Assembly (NCBI GenBank): GCA_016188575.1
Contig: JACPHN010000190.1
Location: 1 to 63,505 of the forward strand
DNA length: 63,505 nt
DNA from: Candidatus Schekmanbacteria bacterium
Lineage (GTDB): Bacteria > CSSED10-310 > JACPHN01
Direction: 5' to 3'
The position numbers and the translations under genes were made by a program. Each line of letters begins with the position of its first letter. The first letter of the stretch is position 1. Positions 53,590 to 62,915 of this stretch are shown piece after piece. The notes below the pieces were generated by a model that was not told where the DNA came from, made no database searches, and was given only the letters and a program-made list of their open reading frames with translations.

Positions 53590-54010
53590 TCATTCATCGC
53601 GGCGAACGAGCGAGCAGGTTCAAGACACAACGGCACCTGGCGGCGGATCAACGACACCATACGCGGCATGGCACGGACGGCGGCTGGCCGCGAGGAATCG
53701 CTCAGTCTGGGCATCATCGATACCCCCGGGGGTTGCTGATCGTGGTGGCGGTGCACGCCGCCGACATTCAGGATCGCGACGGGGCGAGGTAGGTCTTCGC
53801 CAAGCTCCTGGGGTAGCGACTGCCGGGACTGCAGGCGGTGCTGGCAGATGGAATCTACAACGGCGACATCGGTCCGTGGCTCCGTCGCACCCGTCGCTTG
53901 CAGTTGCACGTGGTGGAGCGGCCCCCGGGCACGAAGGGGATCACAGTGGTGCCCAAGCGCTGGGTCGTGGAGCGCACCTTCGCCTGGGTGGGGCGCTGCC
54001 GCCTGACCTC
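53590..54010 (+). pseudogene. degraded IS5-family transposase
   Basis: Several frames carry pieces of an IS5-type DDE transposase: WRRINDTIRGMARTAAGREE, then after a gap VVAVHAADIQDRDGAR, two in-frame stops, QAVLADGIYNGDIGPWLRRT, and PKRWVVERTFAWVGRCR, the C-terminal signature containing the catalytic Glu. The usual ~40 residues around the first DDE aspartate are missing. Terminal inverted repeats were not found. It is an old, inactive remnant in the spacer between two gene blocks. Confidence 0.8.
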
Positions 54011-54352
54011 GCCATCGCAGCCTCTATTCACAGGGCATGTGCGGCGAAGCCCAGGCGCCACGGCGCCGTCCGGAACATGTGTCTGGCGCAGACAACATGT
54101 GACTCCACGCACATTCCACGGTCGGGGCCGTGCCCCCCCCGCGGCTCGCGAAGCGCTCCTGAACCGCTTCTTGCCCTTCATCGGTGCGTTCTCCTCGCCT
54201 CTCTGGTCGTTGGCATGTCGCGTGCTACCTAGTTCCGCATGGACGCTACCAGCCGGGCAGAGCGGCAAGGAAAAACAGTCAGCTTCCGCGGTGGTGGTAG
54301 GTAAAGTGTAAGGGAACCGAGCTTTTTCGAGCAGCGAAAGGAAGCGTTGGAT

Positions 54353-55612
54353 ATGGGACGCCTGTTTGAGATCACTTGTAACGCGGGATTGGCGGTAGCA
54401 CGTCTTGGCATGGCGATTGCGGCCTGGAGTCTGTTGGCGACGCCGGCAGTGGCGGCGCCAGCACCGGCCGCACCGGTGTCGTGGGAGTTTCTGGCGGAGA
54501 TCAAAGAACAGGCCTGGGCCTGGGGTAGCGAAGCCGACCCTGCCTTGGATGGAAATCGCCTCTACATCCCACTGGGAGGTGGCGGACTCGCTGTCTACGA
54601 TGTCGCCGACCCCTCCAATCCCGAGCGGCTGTTCCATGGCGATGACTCGTATTTCGGATCGCAACCCGGAGCGATTGCCGTACGCGGCAACGTCGGTTAC
54701 CTGGCGCTTCCCCCGGATGGGCAGATTGTCGAGCTCGATTTCAGCGACCCCTCGAACCCTCGACTGGGTGCTCGGTTTGCCAACATCGAGCTCATCGAGC
54801 AGCTTTCTCTGGTCGGCAACCGGCTGTACGTCGTGGAATCAAGCAACGGGAGCGCCCCCGGCGGCGTCAGCGTCTTCGATACCACCGTGACGCCCCCGGC
54901 CCTGCTTGGGGCGTATTATGTCGATCTCCTCGACCCCGGCTTCTTCGTAACTGAAAACCACCAGGTCCTGCTCGCCCGGACGCCTGCCACCGGTGACGAT
55001 ACGCCGGGGATCCAGGTCGTCGACATGGCGACGCCGTCGTCGCCGCAGGTCGTCGGAAACTGGACCTCGAAGCGCCCCGGCAATATTACCGACATGGCTG
55101 TGGCAGGCACGCAGCTCATGTGCTCAGCATATTGGGGCGGGCTGTGGGTGCTGGATGCCACAGATCTGGCCAACATGAAGGCCCTCGACTACTACGATCT
55201 CGATGCGGTTGAGGCCCATGCCGATGCCGTCGCCGTCTGGTCTCCCTACGTCATCCTCGCGCGCTCGGCACCATCCAGCTCCAACCGACAGTTCGAGGTG
55301 GTGCGCATTGACGCAGGCAAGGTCGAATACGAGGACCGAATCGCGGCCGAACGGTGGCCCACAAGCGTTCACGTCGCGGGTGACCTCGCGGTTCTCGGGG
55401 ATTCTGCCGATGTGGATGGCGACGGATGGTTCGACGAGAAGCACCTGCGCCTGTACCGTGTTTCCGGCGGCGTTTCCGGCCCCGTCCCGGGACTCGGTGC
55501 GGCAGGGGCGCTCGTGTTGGTCGGCGGCCTGGCTACCGTGCTCCTTCGGGGCTCCAGGAGGCGCGCGGTGTCCCTCGCCCCAGCAGCGCGTGGCGCAGGG
55601 CATGGATGGTGA
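54353..55612 (+). CDS. secreted LVIVD-repeat beta-propeller protein with C-terminal sorting-like helix
   Basis: 419 residues from the ATG at 54353 (AAGGAAG nine bases upstream; the in-frame TTG at 54347 is too close to it). Signal peptide to about ATPAVAAPAP. The body is a string of blades with LAVYDVADPSNPERLF, IVELDFSDPSNPRLGARF and IQVVDMATPSSPQVVGNW, characteristic of LVIVD propellers. The end has GPVPGLGAAGALVLVGGLAT followed by a basic tail, like exosortase-type C-terminal sorting signals. It is probably surface or outer-membrane associated. No sorting enzyme is in the window. Upstream lies the IS5 relic. Confidence 0.75.
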   Translation: MGRLFEITCNAGLAVARLGMAIAAWSLLATPAVAAPAPAAPVSWEFLAEIKEQAWAWGSEADPALDGNRLYIPLGGGGLAVYDVADPSNPERLFHGDDSYFGSQPGAIAVRGNVGYLALPPDGQIVELDFSDPSNPRLGARFANIELIEQLSLVGNRLYVVESSNGSAPGGVSVFDTTVTPPALLGAYYVDLLDPGFFVTENHQVLLARTPATGDDTPGIQVVDMATPSSPQVVGNWTSKRPGNITDMAVAGTQLMCSAYWGGLWVLDATDLANMKALDYYDLDAVEAHADAVAVWSPYVILARSAPSSSNRQFEVVRIDAGKVEYEDRIAAERWPTSVHVAGDLAVLGDSADVDGDGWFDEKHLRLYRVSGGVSGPVPGLGAAGALVLVGGLATVLLRGSRRRAVSLAPAARGAGHGW

Positions 55613-55696
55613 GTTAGAAGCGTAGAGGCTCAGTCAGGTAGAGATCGGACCGCCCTTGCCGCGCTCCCGCAGGTTAGGCGCGGCAGCGGGAGGATC

Positions 55697-55870
55697 ATGA
55701 CCGCGCCCCCGCTACGCGTGCTGGCGGGCGACGACGAGCCGAATATCGATCGGACTTTCACGGTCTGTTTCGAGTTTTCTGATGAGGAACCGCCTGGCGC
55801 CGATAGTGTAGACACCCTCCAAAGGCCGGCACCGTTATTGGTCATTGCTGAATCTCGATTCTTGTTGCCT
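55697..55870 (+). pseudogene. relic of an NtrC-type response-regulator receiver domain
   Basis: The plus frame from the ATG at 55697 reads LRVLAGDDEPNIDRTFTVCF, close to the first strand and helix of a receiver domain in which VVDDEPN is usual; the acidic pair DD is retained. The expected continuation to the phospho-acceptor strand is absent and the frame ends at 55927 without further homology. It is probably a short remnant left between the propeller and porin genes. Confidence 0.4.
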
Positions 55871-55945
55871 TGCGCCTGCCATGACTCTCTCGAGTGTGAG
55901 GCTGAAGACGTGCGAGTATGGCGGTGAAGTCAACGTTTAATCCTC

Positions 55946-55986
55946 CAAGCCAAAAACGAAGGGCGGCCCGGGTACCCGGGCCGCCC
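55946..55986 (-). terminator. intrinsic terminator for the MtrB-cytochrome operon
   Basis: GGGCGGCCCGGGTACCCGGG followed by CCGCCC (55961-55986) is a perfect 26-base palindrome. Reading the minus strand it is followed by TTCGTTTTT, so it fits an intrinsic terminator about 90 bases after the MtrB stop codon. Confidence 0.75.
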
Positions 55987-56076
55987 CGCGCTCAATCCCC
56001 GCGCCCCGGTCAGGCGAGGCGCGCGGGGTGACGACCTGAACCTCCTTGTGCGTTCTGCCCTTGAGCGACGGCCCTC

Positions 56077-58581
56077 CTAGAGTCGATAGCTCACCGTGGC
56101 AAGGACAACGTGCGTCTCGTAAGAAGGCGCGAGCAGACTGCCCAGATTGACCAGGCGGTTGCCCCACTGGTTGGAGGTCTCGGAGGAAGTATCGCGCACG
56201 AAAAACTCGCTTCCGACTGACTCGAACCAGGGGGCGTTCGCGAGTTGCATCCAGTCGCTCACCTCGTACCGATCGAATCGGTAGTGCAGGCCGAGACCCC
56301 ATTTCTCCAGCAGTTGATAGAGTACGGAAGCCCCCGCCGAATGCTGATCGTGCTCGACTGTCGGCGGCGTCCGAAAGGCGAACTGGTAGTTGTCCGGCAG
56401 CGTATTGTCCGGATCCACCCCCGACTGCGTGCCGAAGCCGCTGTACTCGACGTCGACGCTGCCGCTGGAGAAGGCGTAGTCGCCGAGCACGCGAAGCTTG
56501 TCGGGAACGGCCTGCAATTCGACGCCGAATCCGATGCTATCGAGCGTGTCATCAGTATTGGCCATCCACTGGCTCGACGCACGAGTCCAGGAGCCAAGCT
56601 CCTTGGTGTTGATGTTAGAGCTGACAGGGTCGAGTTTGTGATTCTCGTCGAACTCCAGCCCCCGTTGCTTCGAATCCATGATCTCCCGGCTGCCGAAAGC
56701 CGTAAAAGTCACCCAGTCGGTCGGCACGTAGGCGATGTCGAGCGCAAATCGCTGGGTCTCCCTCTCCAAGAGGCCGAGCTGGTCGCCTGGAGTGGAGGCT
56801 AGACGATCGGCGTCCGACGCGGCAAACGGGTTGTTGAGCAGCGGCTGAGTGGGCTTGACGTCGGAATCGAAATCGTCATCCCGCAACAGAATGGAAGCGC
56901 CGAGGTTCAGCGTGCTGGTCGGCATGACCGTGGCGTTGAGCTCGAGCTGGTTCCGTCGCCGGTCGGAAACGTCGGACTTGCGCATGTCCGGGTGGTCGGT
57001 GAACGAGACCTTCGGATTGTCCTTGTCCTTGCCGGTCGGGTCGTACCAGTAGCTTGAGCTGGTGACGAAGGTATTGTAGCTCTCCCCTTCCCGATCGCCG
57101 AAAAGTGCTTCACCCCGCAGGGTCAGCCAGCTCGCCGGTCGGGTCCTGAGGGTTGCCTTCGCGGTGTTTTCCGCGGTGTTCGCCTGGCGGAAATCGCGAT
57201 CGATCTCGTCACGCGCCAGACTGAGGCCAACGCTTGTGCGGGAAGCGAAATTGTAGAACGTATCCACGCCATACCGCATCTGGTCGTAGGAATAGGCCAG
57301 ATTGGTCCGTTGATTCTTGAACGTCGGCCTGGTAACATCGGCACCGGAGACGCCGGGCATGGTGTCGTCCGTAACGTACCACCAATTGTCCTGAGGGGTT
57401 TGGTTGTCCAGCTCGTAGAAACGGAGGAACGCTTGCAGGTTCATCCGGCTGACGGGATTGATCGTGTAGTCGAGGTTTAGAAGGGTAGTCTTGATCTCGG
57501 CGTCGGCTCGCTGCCGGGGCAACGCGGCGGTGGAATCGAGGTCGACCGCGGTGCTGCCGAAATCGCTCGTGCTGTAGGGCAACAGGTCGCTGTCCTGCTT
57601 CATCCACCCATAGGCCGCCGTGGCGGCCAGGCGGCTGGCTCTCGGGAGATCGAAACCCAAGGTGAGCGTGGCGTTGTGGTAGAGGCTGTCCGGAGCGAGG
57701 GCCCGTTGTCCAAAGGTCGCCATGCGGTGATCCGCCCACTGATCGTAACCGGAGGTGGCGTTGGAAAGGTCGGTGTAGATGTTCTGCCACCGCAGCGTCT
57801 CAGTGTCGTTGGCGAAATCCGAGAGCGAGTAGGTGAATGCAGCCTGGTACTTTGGACGAATGAGCTCGGCCTCGAGCTGCGCCTCGACGGAGGCGAAGTC
57901 GATCGGCTGGGCGAACTGGATATTGAGGGTACGCGGCGGCCGGTCGCCGATTGGCCCGTAGGCGAGCCTGGAACCGCTTTTGCTCTCCCTGGCGGCCGTG
58001 AGGCGGAACTTGAGCGACTCGGTGGGTGTGGATTGCACAGTTGCCGAGGTCCGACGCCGCTGGGGCCCGAGGTCGGTGTCCCGAAGGGCCGTGCCCAGCC
58101 AGGCGGCTGTCGCCGAATCGTTCTGCAGGAGCTGGGCCGCATTGGGTGTGAGGTCGCGATTGGGAAGCGGCACCGTGCTTGGCACGGTAAAAAGCCCGCT
58201 CCCCTCGTTGACGAACGGGGTCCTGGCCTTGTTGCTCAAGTCGTGAGGAATTTCGTTGTGGCCGGCAACGACCTTCCAGTTGCCGTAGTCGCCCAGGCGC
58301 AAGCGGAGCGACTGTTCGTCGCGGGCCAGGGCGGCACCGTTCAGGTCGAAGAATAGCCCAGATCTGGTATTCAGCAAGTCCAGGGACAAGTCCCGCACCA
58401 CGAGGCCATCGCGCGTGTCGCGGTACTCGTCGAATTTGGCGGAATCCGTGTCGTTCTCGACAGATTGACCTCCGACCGTGATCTCTCCCGACCACTGCAG
58501 CGTCGGTTTCTCTGCCTCCTGGGCTTGAAGCGTCAGCGGCGCCAGAAGCGCGAATGGCACCAAGAACCGAATTGCCTTCAT
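56077..58581 (-). CDS. mtrB: MtrB/PioB-family decaheme-associated outer membrane beta-barrel
   Basis: 834 residues with a signal peptide (to about LTLQAQ). The rest is an alternating-hydrophobic barrel with many aromatic-ended strands and ends in a C-terminal strand SYETHVVLATVSYRL terminating in Leu; typical MtrB-family segments include DLSLDLLNTRSGLFFDL and GDYGNWKVVAGHNEIPH. It should sheath the periplasmic decaheme cytochrome encoded just upstream and carry electrons across the outer membrane. The short CXXC found near the N-terminus of Shewanella MtrB is absent, as in PioB-type proteins. AGGAGAC lies before the ATG, 12 bases after the cytochrome stop. Confidence 0.9.
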   Translation of the reverse strand: MKAIRFLVPFALLAPLTLQAQEAEKPTLQWSGEITVGGQSVENDTDSAKFDEYRDTRDGLVVRDLSLDLLNTRSGLFFDLNGAALARDEQSLRLRLGDYGNWKVVAGHNEIPHDLSNKARTPFVNEGSGLFTVPSTVPLPNRDLTPNAAQLLQNDSATAAWLGTALRDTDLGPQRRRTSATVQSTPTESLKFRLTAARESKSGSRLAYGPIGDRPPRTLNIQFAQPIDFASVEAQLEAELIRPKYQAAFTYSLSDFANDTETLRWQNIYTDLSNATSGYDQWADHRMATFGQRALAPDSLYHNATLTLGFDLPRASRLAATAAYGWMKQDSDLLPYSTSDFGSTAVDLDSTAALPRQRADAEIKTTLLNLDYTINPVSRMNLQAFLRFYELDNQTPQDNWWYVTDDTMPGVSGADVTRPTFKNQRTNLAYSYDQMRYGVDTFYNFASRTSVGLSLARDEIDRDFRQANTAENTAKATLRTRPASWLTLRGEALFGDREGESYNTFVTSSSYWYDPTGKDKDNPKVSFTDHPDMRKSDVSDRRRNQLELNATVMPTSTLNLGASILLRDDDFDSDVKPTQPLLNNPFAASDADRLASTPGDQLGLLERETQRFALDIAYVPTDWVTFTAFGSREIMDSKQRGLEFDENHKLDPVSSNINTKELGSWTRASSQWMANTDDTLDSIGFGVELQAVPDKLRVLGDYAFSSGSVDVEYSGFGTQSGVDPDNTLPDNYQFAFRTPPTVEHDQHSAGASVLYQLLEKWGLGLHYRFDRYEVSDWMQLANAPWFESVGSEFFVRDTSSETSNQWGNRLVNLGSLLAPSYETHVVLATVSYRL

Positions 58582-58593
58582 GACCTGTCTCCT

Positions 58594-59505
58594 CTACCGG
58601 GTAAACTTGGCGCCGGATGGGTGATTGGAGCCGTGCTGCGTGGAATGACAGTTCACGCACCCCTGCCCGTAGGGGTTGCTGACCCGATTGTACCGCGGCA
58701 AGTTGATGTGCCCGCCATAGGAATGGCACTGCATGCACAGGAACGCACCCTTGGCATTGAGCAGGTCAGCGTTGTTCGAACCGTGCGGGGTATGGCACGT
58801 CGCGCAGTCCTCCCGAGCCACCGGATGTTCCCAGAGGAAGGGGCCACGCTTTTCCTGATGGCAATCAAAGCAAGTCTCGTTGACCGTCGACTTCTGCAGG
58901 AGGCTCCTGCCGACAGAACCATGAGGGTCATGGCAGGACGAGCAGCTCATCTTGCCTTCCCGAACCGGGTGGTGGGACGCCTTCAGCATCTGGCTCTGGA
59001 CATCGGCATGGCATTCGGAGCACGTCGCCAGCTCTGTGCTCTGGTTCAGCAGCCCGTTGACTCTCTGCGGCTCCATCACGCGGTGGCAAGAAACGCACTG
59101 GACATCGGTCGCCGCGTGAAGGCTGCCCTGCCAGTTGAGTCGGGCGCCGTCCTGATGGCACTGCAGACAGACCTGCGAGGTCTGTGCGGGTGTCAGCGCG
59201 AGGCTGTCATCCGGGTCATCGGCCTCTGCGTGCTTGTTGCGCGGTCCGTGGCAGGCCTCGCAATTGCGCTTTTGAAGCTCCCCCTTGGGACCGTACGCAA
59301 AGGCCCGGCCATGCTCGGTGTGCTGGTAGGTCAGCATCGCGTCGTCATGGCACTCCTCACAAGCTCCCGCGTCGTTGACAAAGGTCGCTCCGGCGAAACC
59401 CGGATTGAGCGCTGTCCAGTCCACTTCTTCGGCGGCCGCCGTCGCAAGCAGACCCGTCCAGACCACGACCATGAGAGCGCGCTTTCTCAGAAGCGTTCGC
59501 ATCAT
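58594..59505 (-). CDS. DmsE/MtrA-type periplasmic decaheme c-type cytochrome
   Basis: About 303 residues from the ATG at 59505, which has AAAGGA six bases upstream; ATG 59520 and 59502 are alternatives. A signal peptide (LMVVVWTGLLATAAAEE) precedes ten CXXCH heme motifs: CEECH, CEACH, CLQCH, CVSCH, CSECH, CSSCH, CFDCH, CATCH, CMQCH and CVNCH. Order and spacing match the DmsE/MtrA family. It moves electrons across the periplasm into the MtrB porin encoded next in the same operon. No outer-surface cytochrome (OmcA/MtrC), DMSO reductase or CymA-like quinol dehydrogenase is visible here, so donor and acceptor are unknown. Confidence 0.92.
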   Translation of the reverse strand: MMRTLLRKRALMVVVWTGLLATAAAEEVDWTALNPGFAGATFVNDAGACEECHDDAMLTYQHTEHGRAFAYGPKGELQKRNCEACHGPRNKHAEADDPDDSLALTPAQTSQVCLQCHQDGARLNWQGSLHAATDVQCVSCHRVMEPQRVNGLLNQSTELATCSECHADVQSQMLKASHHPVREGKMSCSSCHDPHGSVGRSLLQKSTVNETCFDCHQEKRGPFLWEHPVAREDCATCHTPHGSNNADLLNAKGAFLCMQCHSYGGHINLPRYNRVSNPYGQGCVNCHSTQHGSNHPSGAKFTR

Positions 59506-60443
59506 CGCCATTCCTTTCATTGGTGTTTCGATTTTCGCGCCGTTCGTGGCCCTGCTCATACCCGCGTCGGTGGCGAGCGTGAGCACCTTCGACAACGATG
59601 CCGTACAGGCAGTCCGGAATCAGTCGGGCAACCGCCGGATGCCCTGATTTCCAGGAAGCAGGCCCCAGAACGGAGCGGCACTGAGGGAAAAGAGGACGGG
59701 TAGGCGAAATTCACCCATCGAACACTCCTGTCTCGCACCCACTGTGCAATAGTCCCATGTTTGTACTGCCCCAGGATGGGCCGAGATGTCCCGAGGTTGG
59801 CGGCACCAACAGTGCTCTCGAGCGACGATGCGGCCTGGATCCGGGGCTGCGGACAGAAAGGCCGATGTGGCACGGGCCGCGGCCTTGCGCACAGGCGGGA
59901 AGCAAGAAGTGAGCCAGGTTTCGGCCGAAGTGGAATTGAGTGCCCAAGCGCCAGAGAGGATCGCGGCCCCTGGCGAACTGTCGCAGGTCCGCCACAGTGG
60001 CGCGCGACAGTGGAGCGCGGCCTCGGCTTCGGTCCCCGGGCTCTCGGCGGAGTCGCTGCCAACGCTCGAGATCGCCGCCTTTCCCCCCGTAGGGCCCGAC
60101 GCGCAGAGCTTCGTCAGCCGTGTCCTGCTGGTTGGCGAGCGCGAAGGCGAGCGGACCGAAAGCGGTCTCACCGCCTGCGAACAAAGTGGCGTCGCCGGGC
60201 CATCTCGTCAATCGGAGAGCGAAACGACCAGCACAATCCCATCGCAAGATGACCGCAAGGTGATCCGTGGGCGGGCCGCCGAAAGGGGCTCGATTGCACC
60301 ACAGGTCGGGGAAAACGCTGGGGAAAGGCCATGATCAGGTTTGATCAGGTTTAAGGAAACAGTCGCGCACGACCTGCCCCAGGCGCCACGGCACAGAGGT
60401 GTCCTCTGCCCCGGGGCGCCGGCTCCCAAACCGTCTGCGACGG
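59506..60443. other. 938-base gap with no supported gene
   Basis: Open frames cover both strands between 59620 and 60330 but none has a ribosome-binding site or recognisable domain, so I do not call them. A direct repeat TGATCAGGTT occurs twice in tandem at 60332-60351. A GC hairpin around GGCACAGAGG/CCTCTGCC within 60381-60420 lies just after the phosphoesterase stop (minus strand) and may mark its transcript end. Confidence 0.4.
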
Positions 60444-62426
60444 CTAATAGGTGATTCCCTTTAGCAGAATCTGGTAATAACCATTCCCATCCTTATCATC
60501 TTCCCAGGCTACCAAGAAGTTTCTATGATTGCCGCTAATGCTCACCGAGGGTTCATATTGCTGACCGTCAGAGCACACATTAATAGTCTTGTCAGCGAAC
60601 GCCTGGCTGCCGCTACTTAAGAATCCTCGCGCCATGACTTGATAAACACTGTTCTTATTTTGGTCATCTTCCCAGGCGACTACGAAGTTGCCGGAATCAT
60701 CCATGGCGATGGCGGGCTTGAGCTGCTGTCCGGCATCGACGCTGTTGACCGTCATCTGTCCGAACCGTTGACTGCCGCTGGCACTAAACCCCCGGGCCAT
60801 GACTTGGTAGTACCCGTTCTCGTCTTGATCATCCTCCCAGGCGACGACGAAGTTGCCGGAATCATCGATGGCCATGGCGGGTTTGAGCTGCTGCCCGTCG
60901 TCGACGCTGTTGACCGTCATCTGGCCGAACCGCTGACTGCCGCTGGCATAGAACCCACGGGCCATGATTTCATAATAACCATTCTCGTTTTGGTCATCCT
61001 CCCAGGCGACGACGAAGCTGCCGGAATCATTCATGGCGATGGTTGGCTTGCGTTGTTGTCCAGAGCTTACGCGGTTTACGGTCATCTGACCAAACTTTTC
61101 CGTGCCATCGGCAAAAAAACCTCGCGCCATGATTTCATAATAGCCATTGTCATTTTTATCATCCTCCCACGCAACCACGAAATTGCCAGACTTATCGATG
61201 GCCACGGCGGGGTTACGTTGTTGTCCACTGCTAACACTGTTAATGGTGATATCAGAAAAAGCTTCGAATCCGTGCAAATCAAGGCCGCGGGCGTGAATCT
61301 GGTATACGCCATTCTCATTGCTGTCGTCTTCCCATACGACTACTACGTTGCCGCTGTCGTTTGAAGCAACTCTCGGTCTGAGCTGTTGTCCGTCACTGAC
61401 GGTATTAACGGTCATATCGGAGAAACCGGAGTACGGTGACGATCTTACGTAAGTGATCGGGCTTGTCATGTCATAAGTGAATGAGTATTTATGGTCAGAA
61501 TGGCTTGAGCTTGAATTGTAACTACTGTGTGTAAACGACGAAGCGCCTGTAGCGGATATGCTTTCAACATCAACCAGGTTATCCTCGGGATGAAAGGTGA
61601 TTAGCCGCAACCAACCGTTGCCTCCATTTACTTCGCTTTGATAGTCGGTGAGAATCTCATGCACCGGATTTCGTGATCTACCTAGTCGCTGTTTGTACTC
61701 TGAGTCTGATATGTGACCGGATAGCACCATGAATATATTGCTGTGTAGCTTTACAAACTCATCCCACAGGACGTCTCCGCAACTGCCGGTTATATCGTAG
61801 TCGCATGCGCAATCGGTACGATGTTCGCCACCAGAATCTTGATAGCAGTGAGTGACTACGATTACGCGGCGTTGTGGATAGCTACCTACAACGTCGTGCG
61901 CCCATTCTAATACGTCCTTATCTGGGGCGAAGGAGATGCTGATCACCAAGAATTTCAGATTGTTTGATTCAAAGAAAGCGTAGTTATTATCATTGGTCTG
62001 TCCCATGTGTCCACCATACCAGGACTCGCCGGAAAAGCGTGAAGGTCCGAAATATGTATTATAAAGCGATGTGTCTCTCACTCTTCCGTAGTCTGGATAA
62101 TCATGGTTTCCAGGCACCATGCTATATGGAATTCCGCTGTCGTCCAAGGTTGCATGAGCACTATCGGCAACTTCCCATTGTGACACTGTATTATTGTTAG
62201 TGATGTCACCTACATGCGCCGCAAACGCAATGTTATACTTTGAACGATTATCGACAATCCATTGAGTTTGCTCATAGTATGTATCGGGGTATGATTTTGA
62301 ATAGTACTGTGTATCAGGTAGAACGACGATTGAAAATGGATCGGCGGCATATGAAGGAGTACCAAAACAGAACGGCAGTAGGCCGAAAATATATAGTGCT
62401 GTCCTGATTTCTTTGATGCGTCTCAT
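60444..62426 (-). CDS. secreted calcineurin-like phosphoesterase with six 55-residue repeats
   Basis: 660 residues; signal peptide ending PSYAAD. The first ~300 residues are a metallophosphoesterase: VVLPDTQYYS, AAHVGDITNNN, VPGNHDYPDY, VVTHCYQDSGG and VLSGHISDSEY supply the metal-binding motifs. Residues ~330-660 are six tandem repeats of 55 residues (165 bp), each with GQQLKPAMAIDDSGNFVVAW, an Asp-box-like core, then EDDQDENGYYQVMARGF. They probably form a beta-propeller that binds glycan or protein. Composition is lower in GC than the neighbours. It stands alone between the cytochrome operon and an insertion sequence, so it may be acquired. Confidence 0.85.
   Translation of the reverse strand: MRRIKEIRTALYIFGLLPFCFGTPSYAADPFSIVVLPDTQYYSKSYPDTYYEQTQWIVDNRSKYNIAFAAHVGDITNNNTVSQWEVADSAHATLDDSGIPYSMVPGNHDYPDYGRVRDTSLYNTYFGPSRFSGESWYGGHMGQTNDNNYAFFESNNLKFLVISISFAPDKDVLEWAHDVVGSYPQRRVIVVTHCYQDSGGEHRTDCACDYDITGSCGDVLWDEFVKLHSNIFMVLSGHISDSEYKQRLGRSRNPVHEILTDYQSEVNGGNGWLRLITFHPEDNLVDVESISATGASSFTHSSYNSSSSHSDHKYSFTYDMTSPITYVRSSPYSGFSDMTVNTVSDGQQLRPRVASNDSGNVVVVWEDDSNENGVYQIHARGLDLHGFEAFSDITINSVSSGQQRNPAVAIDKSGNFVVAWEDDKNDNGYYEIMARGFFADGTEKFGQMTVNRVSSGQQRKPTIAMNDSGSFVVAWEDDQNENGYYEIMARGFYASGSQRFGQMTVNSVDDGQQLKPAMAIDDSGNFVVAWEDDQDENGYYQVMARGFSASGSQRFGQMTVNSVDAGQQLKPAIAMDDSGNFVVAWEDDQNKNSVYQVMARGFLSSGSQAFADKTINVCSDGQQYEPSVSISGNHRNFLVAWEDDKDGNGYYQILLKGITY
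60560..61425. repeat. tandem 165-bp coding repeats inside the phosphoesterase gene
   Basis: The same GGCGACNACGAAGTTGCC-type block recurs at exactly 165-base spacing: positions 60676, 60841, 61006 and 61171 mark the same codon in successive copies. The central copies are near identical at DNA level and the outer ones diverge, as expected from unequal crossing-over. Confidence 0.85.
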
Positions 62427-62915
62427 CTTTTTCTAGCTCCCGGCTGGTTAGTGGCTGACACCCGATTGCATGCAAACTTCGTGCCGCAACTGGCGGTAGC
62501 TTCCCCTGACTCGGGAGAGCCCGGGCATTTTCTTGGCAGCCGCCCACGGATAGCAGCGGAGACACTTTCCGCTTCGCTTTCGGGGTAACGCAAACGGCCT
62601 TGAGACCGATTCGCGCCGGCCATGGATCGATCCGAGCAAGAAACCGCGGCGCCGCGCCGCCCCCAGGGCATGGTATTTGCCGCCATAATGGAGACGCCTG
62701 CCGAGCGCGCTCTACACCACGACCAGCCCAATGCGCGTGGACACTCGCAAAGAAGCATCACCCAACATTCGGCCGACGCCCATTTCCTCGCTCGTTTCGG
62801 TGCCCGTGAGCGGGACACTATTGCCCCGCGACCGCCACGGTGTTGTCGTCAGGATTGCGATCGATGAGCTTGTTGAGCGGAGCGATGCCGGCGCGGGCCG
62901 GCCGCTCCCTGACCA
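62427..62915. other. upstream region of the phosphoesterase and insertion-sequence boundary
   Basis: 489 bases with no supported gene. The minus strand upstream of the phosphoesterase start forms GC-rich inverted repeats (for example CCCGGGCTCTCCCGAG around 62505-62525), but no known riboswitch core was recognised. The right part is likely insertion-sequence remnant. Confidence 0.35.

Noticed and set aside
53447-54232. 261-residue intact ORF in the IS5 relic area
   Set aside because: It lies in a frame different from the transposase pieces and shows no motif; only the fragmentary transposase signatures are real.
62427-62640. Cyclic-di-GMP riboswitch upstream of the phosphoesterase
   Set aside because: Several GC hairpins are present, but the conserved GEMM core bases are not, so no call is made.
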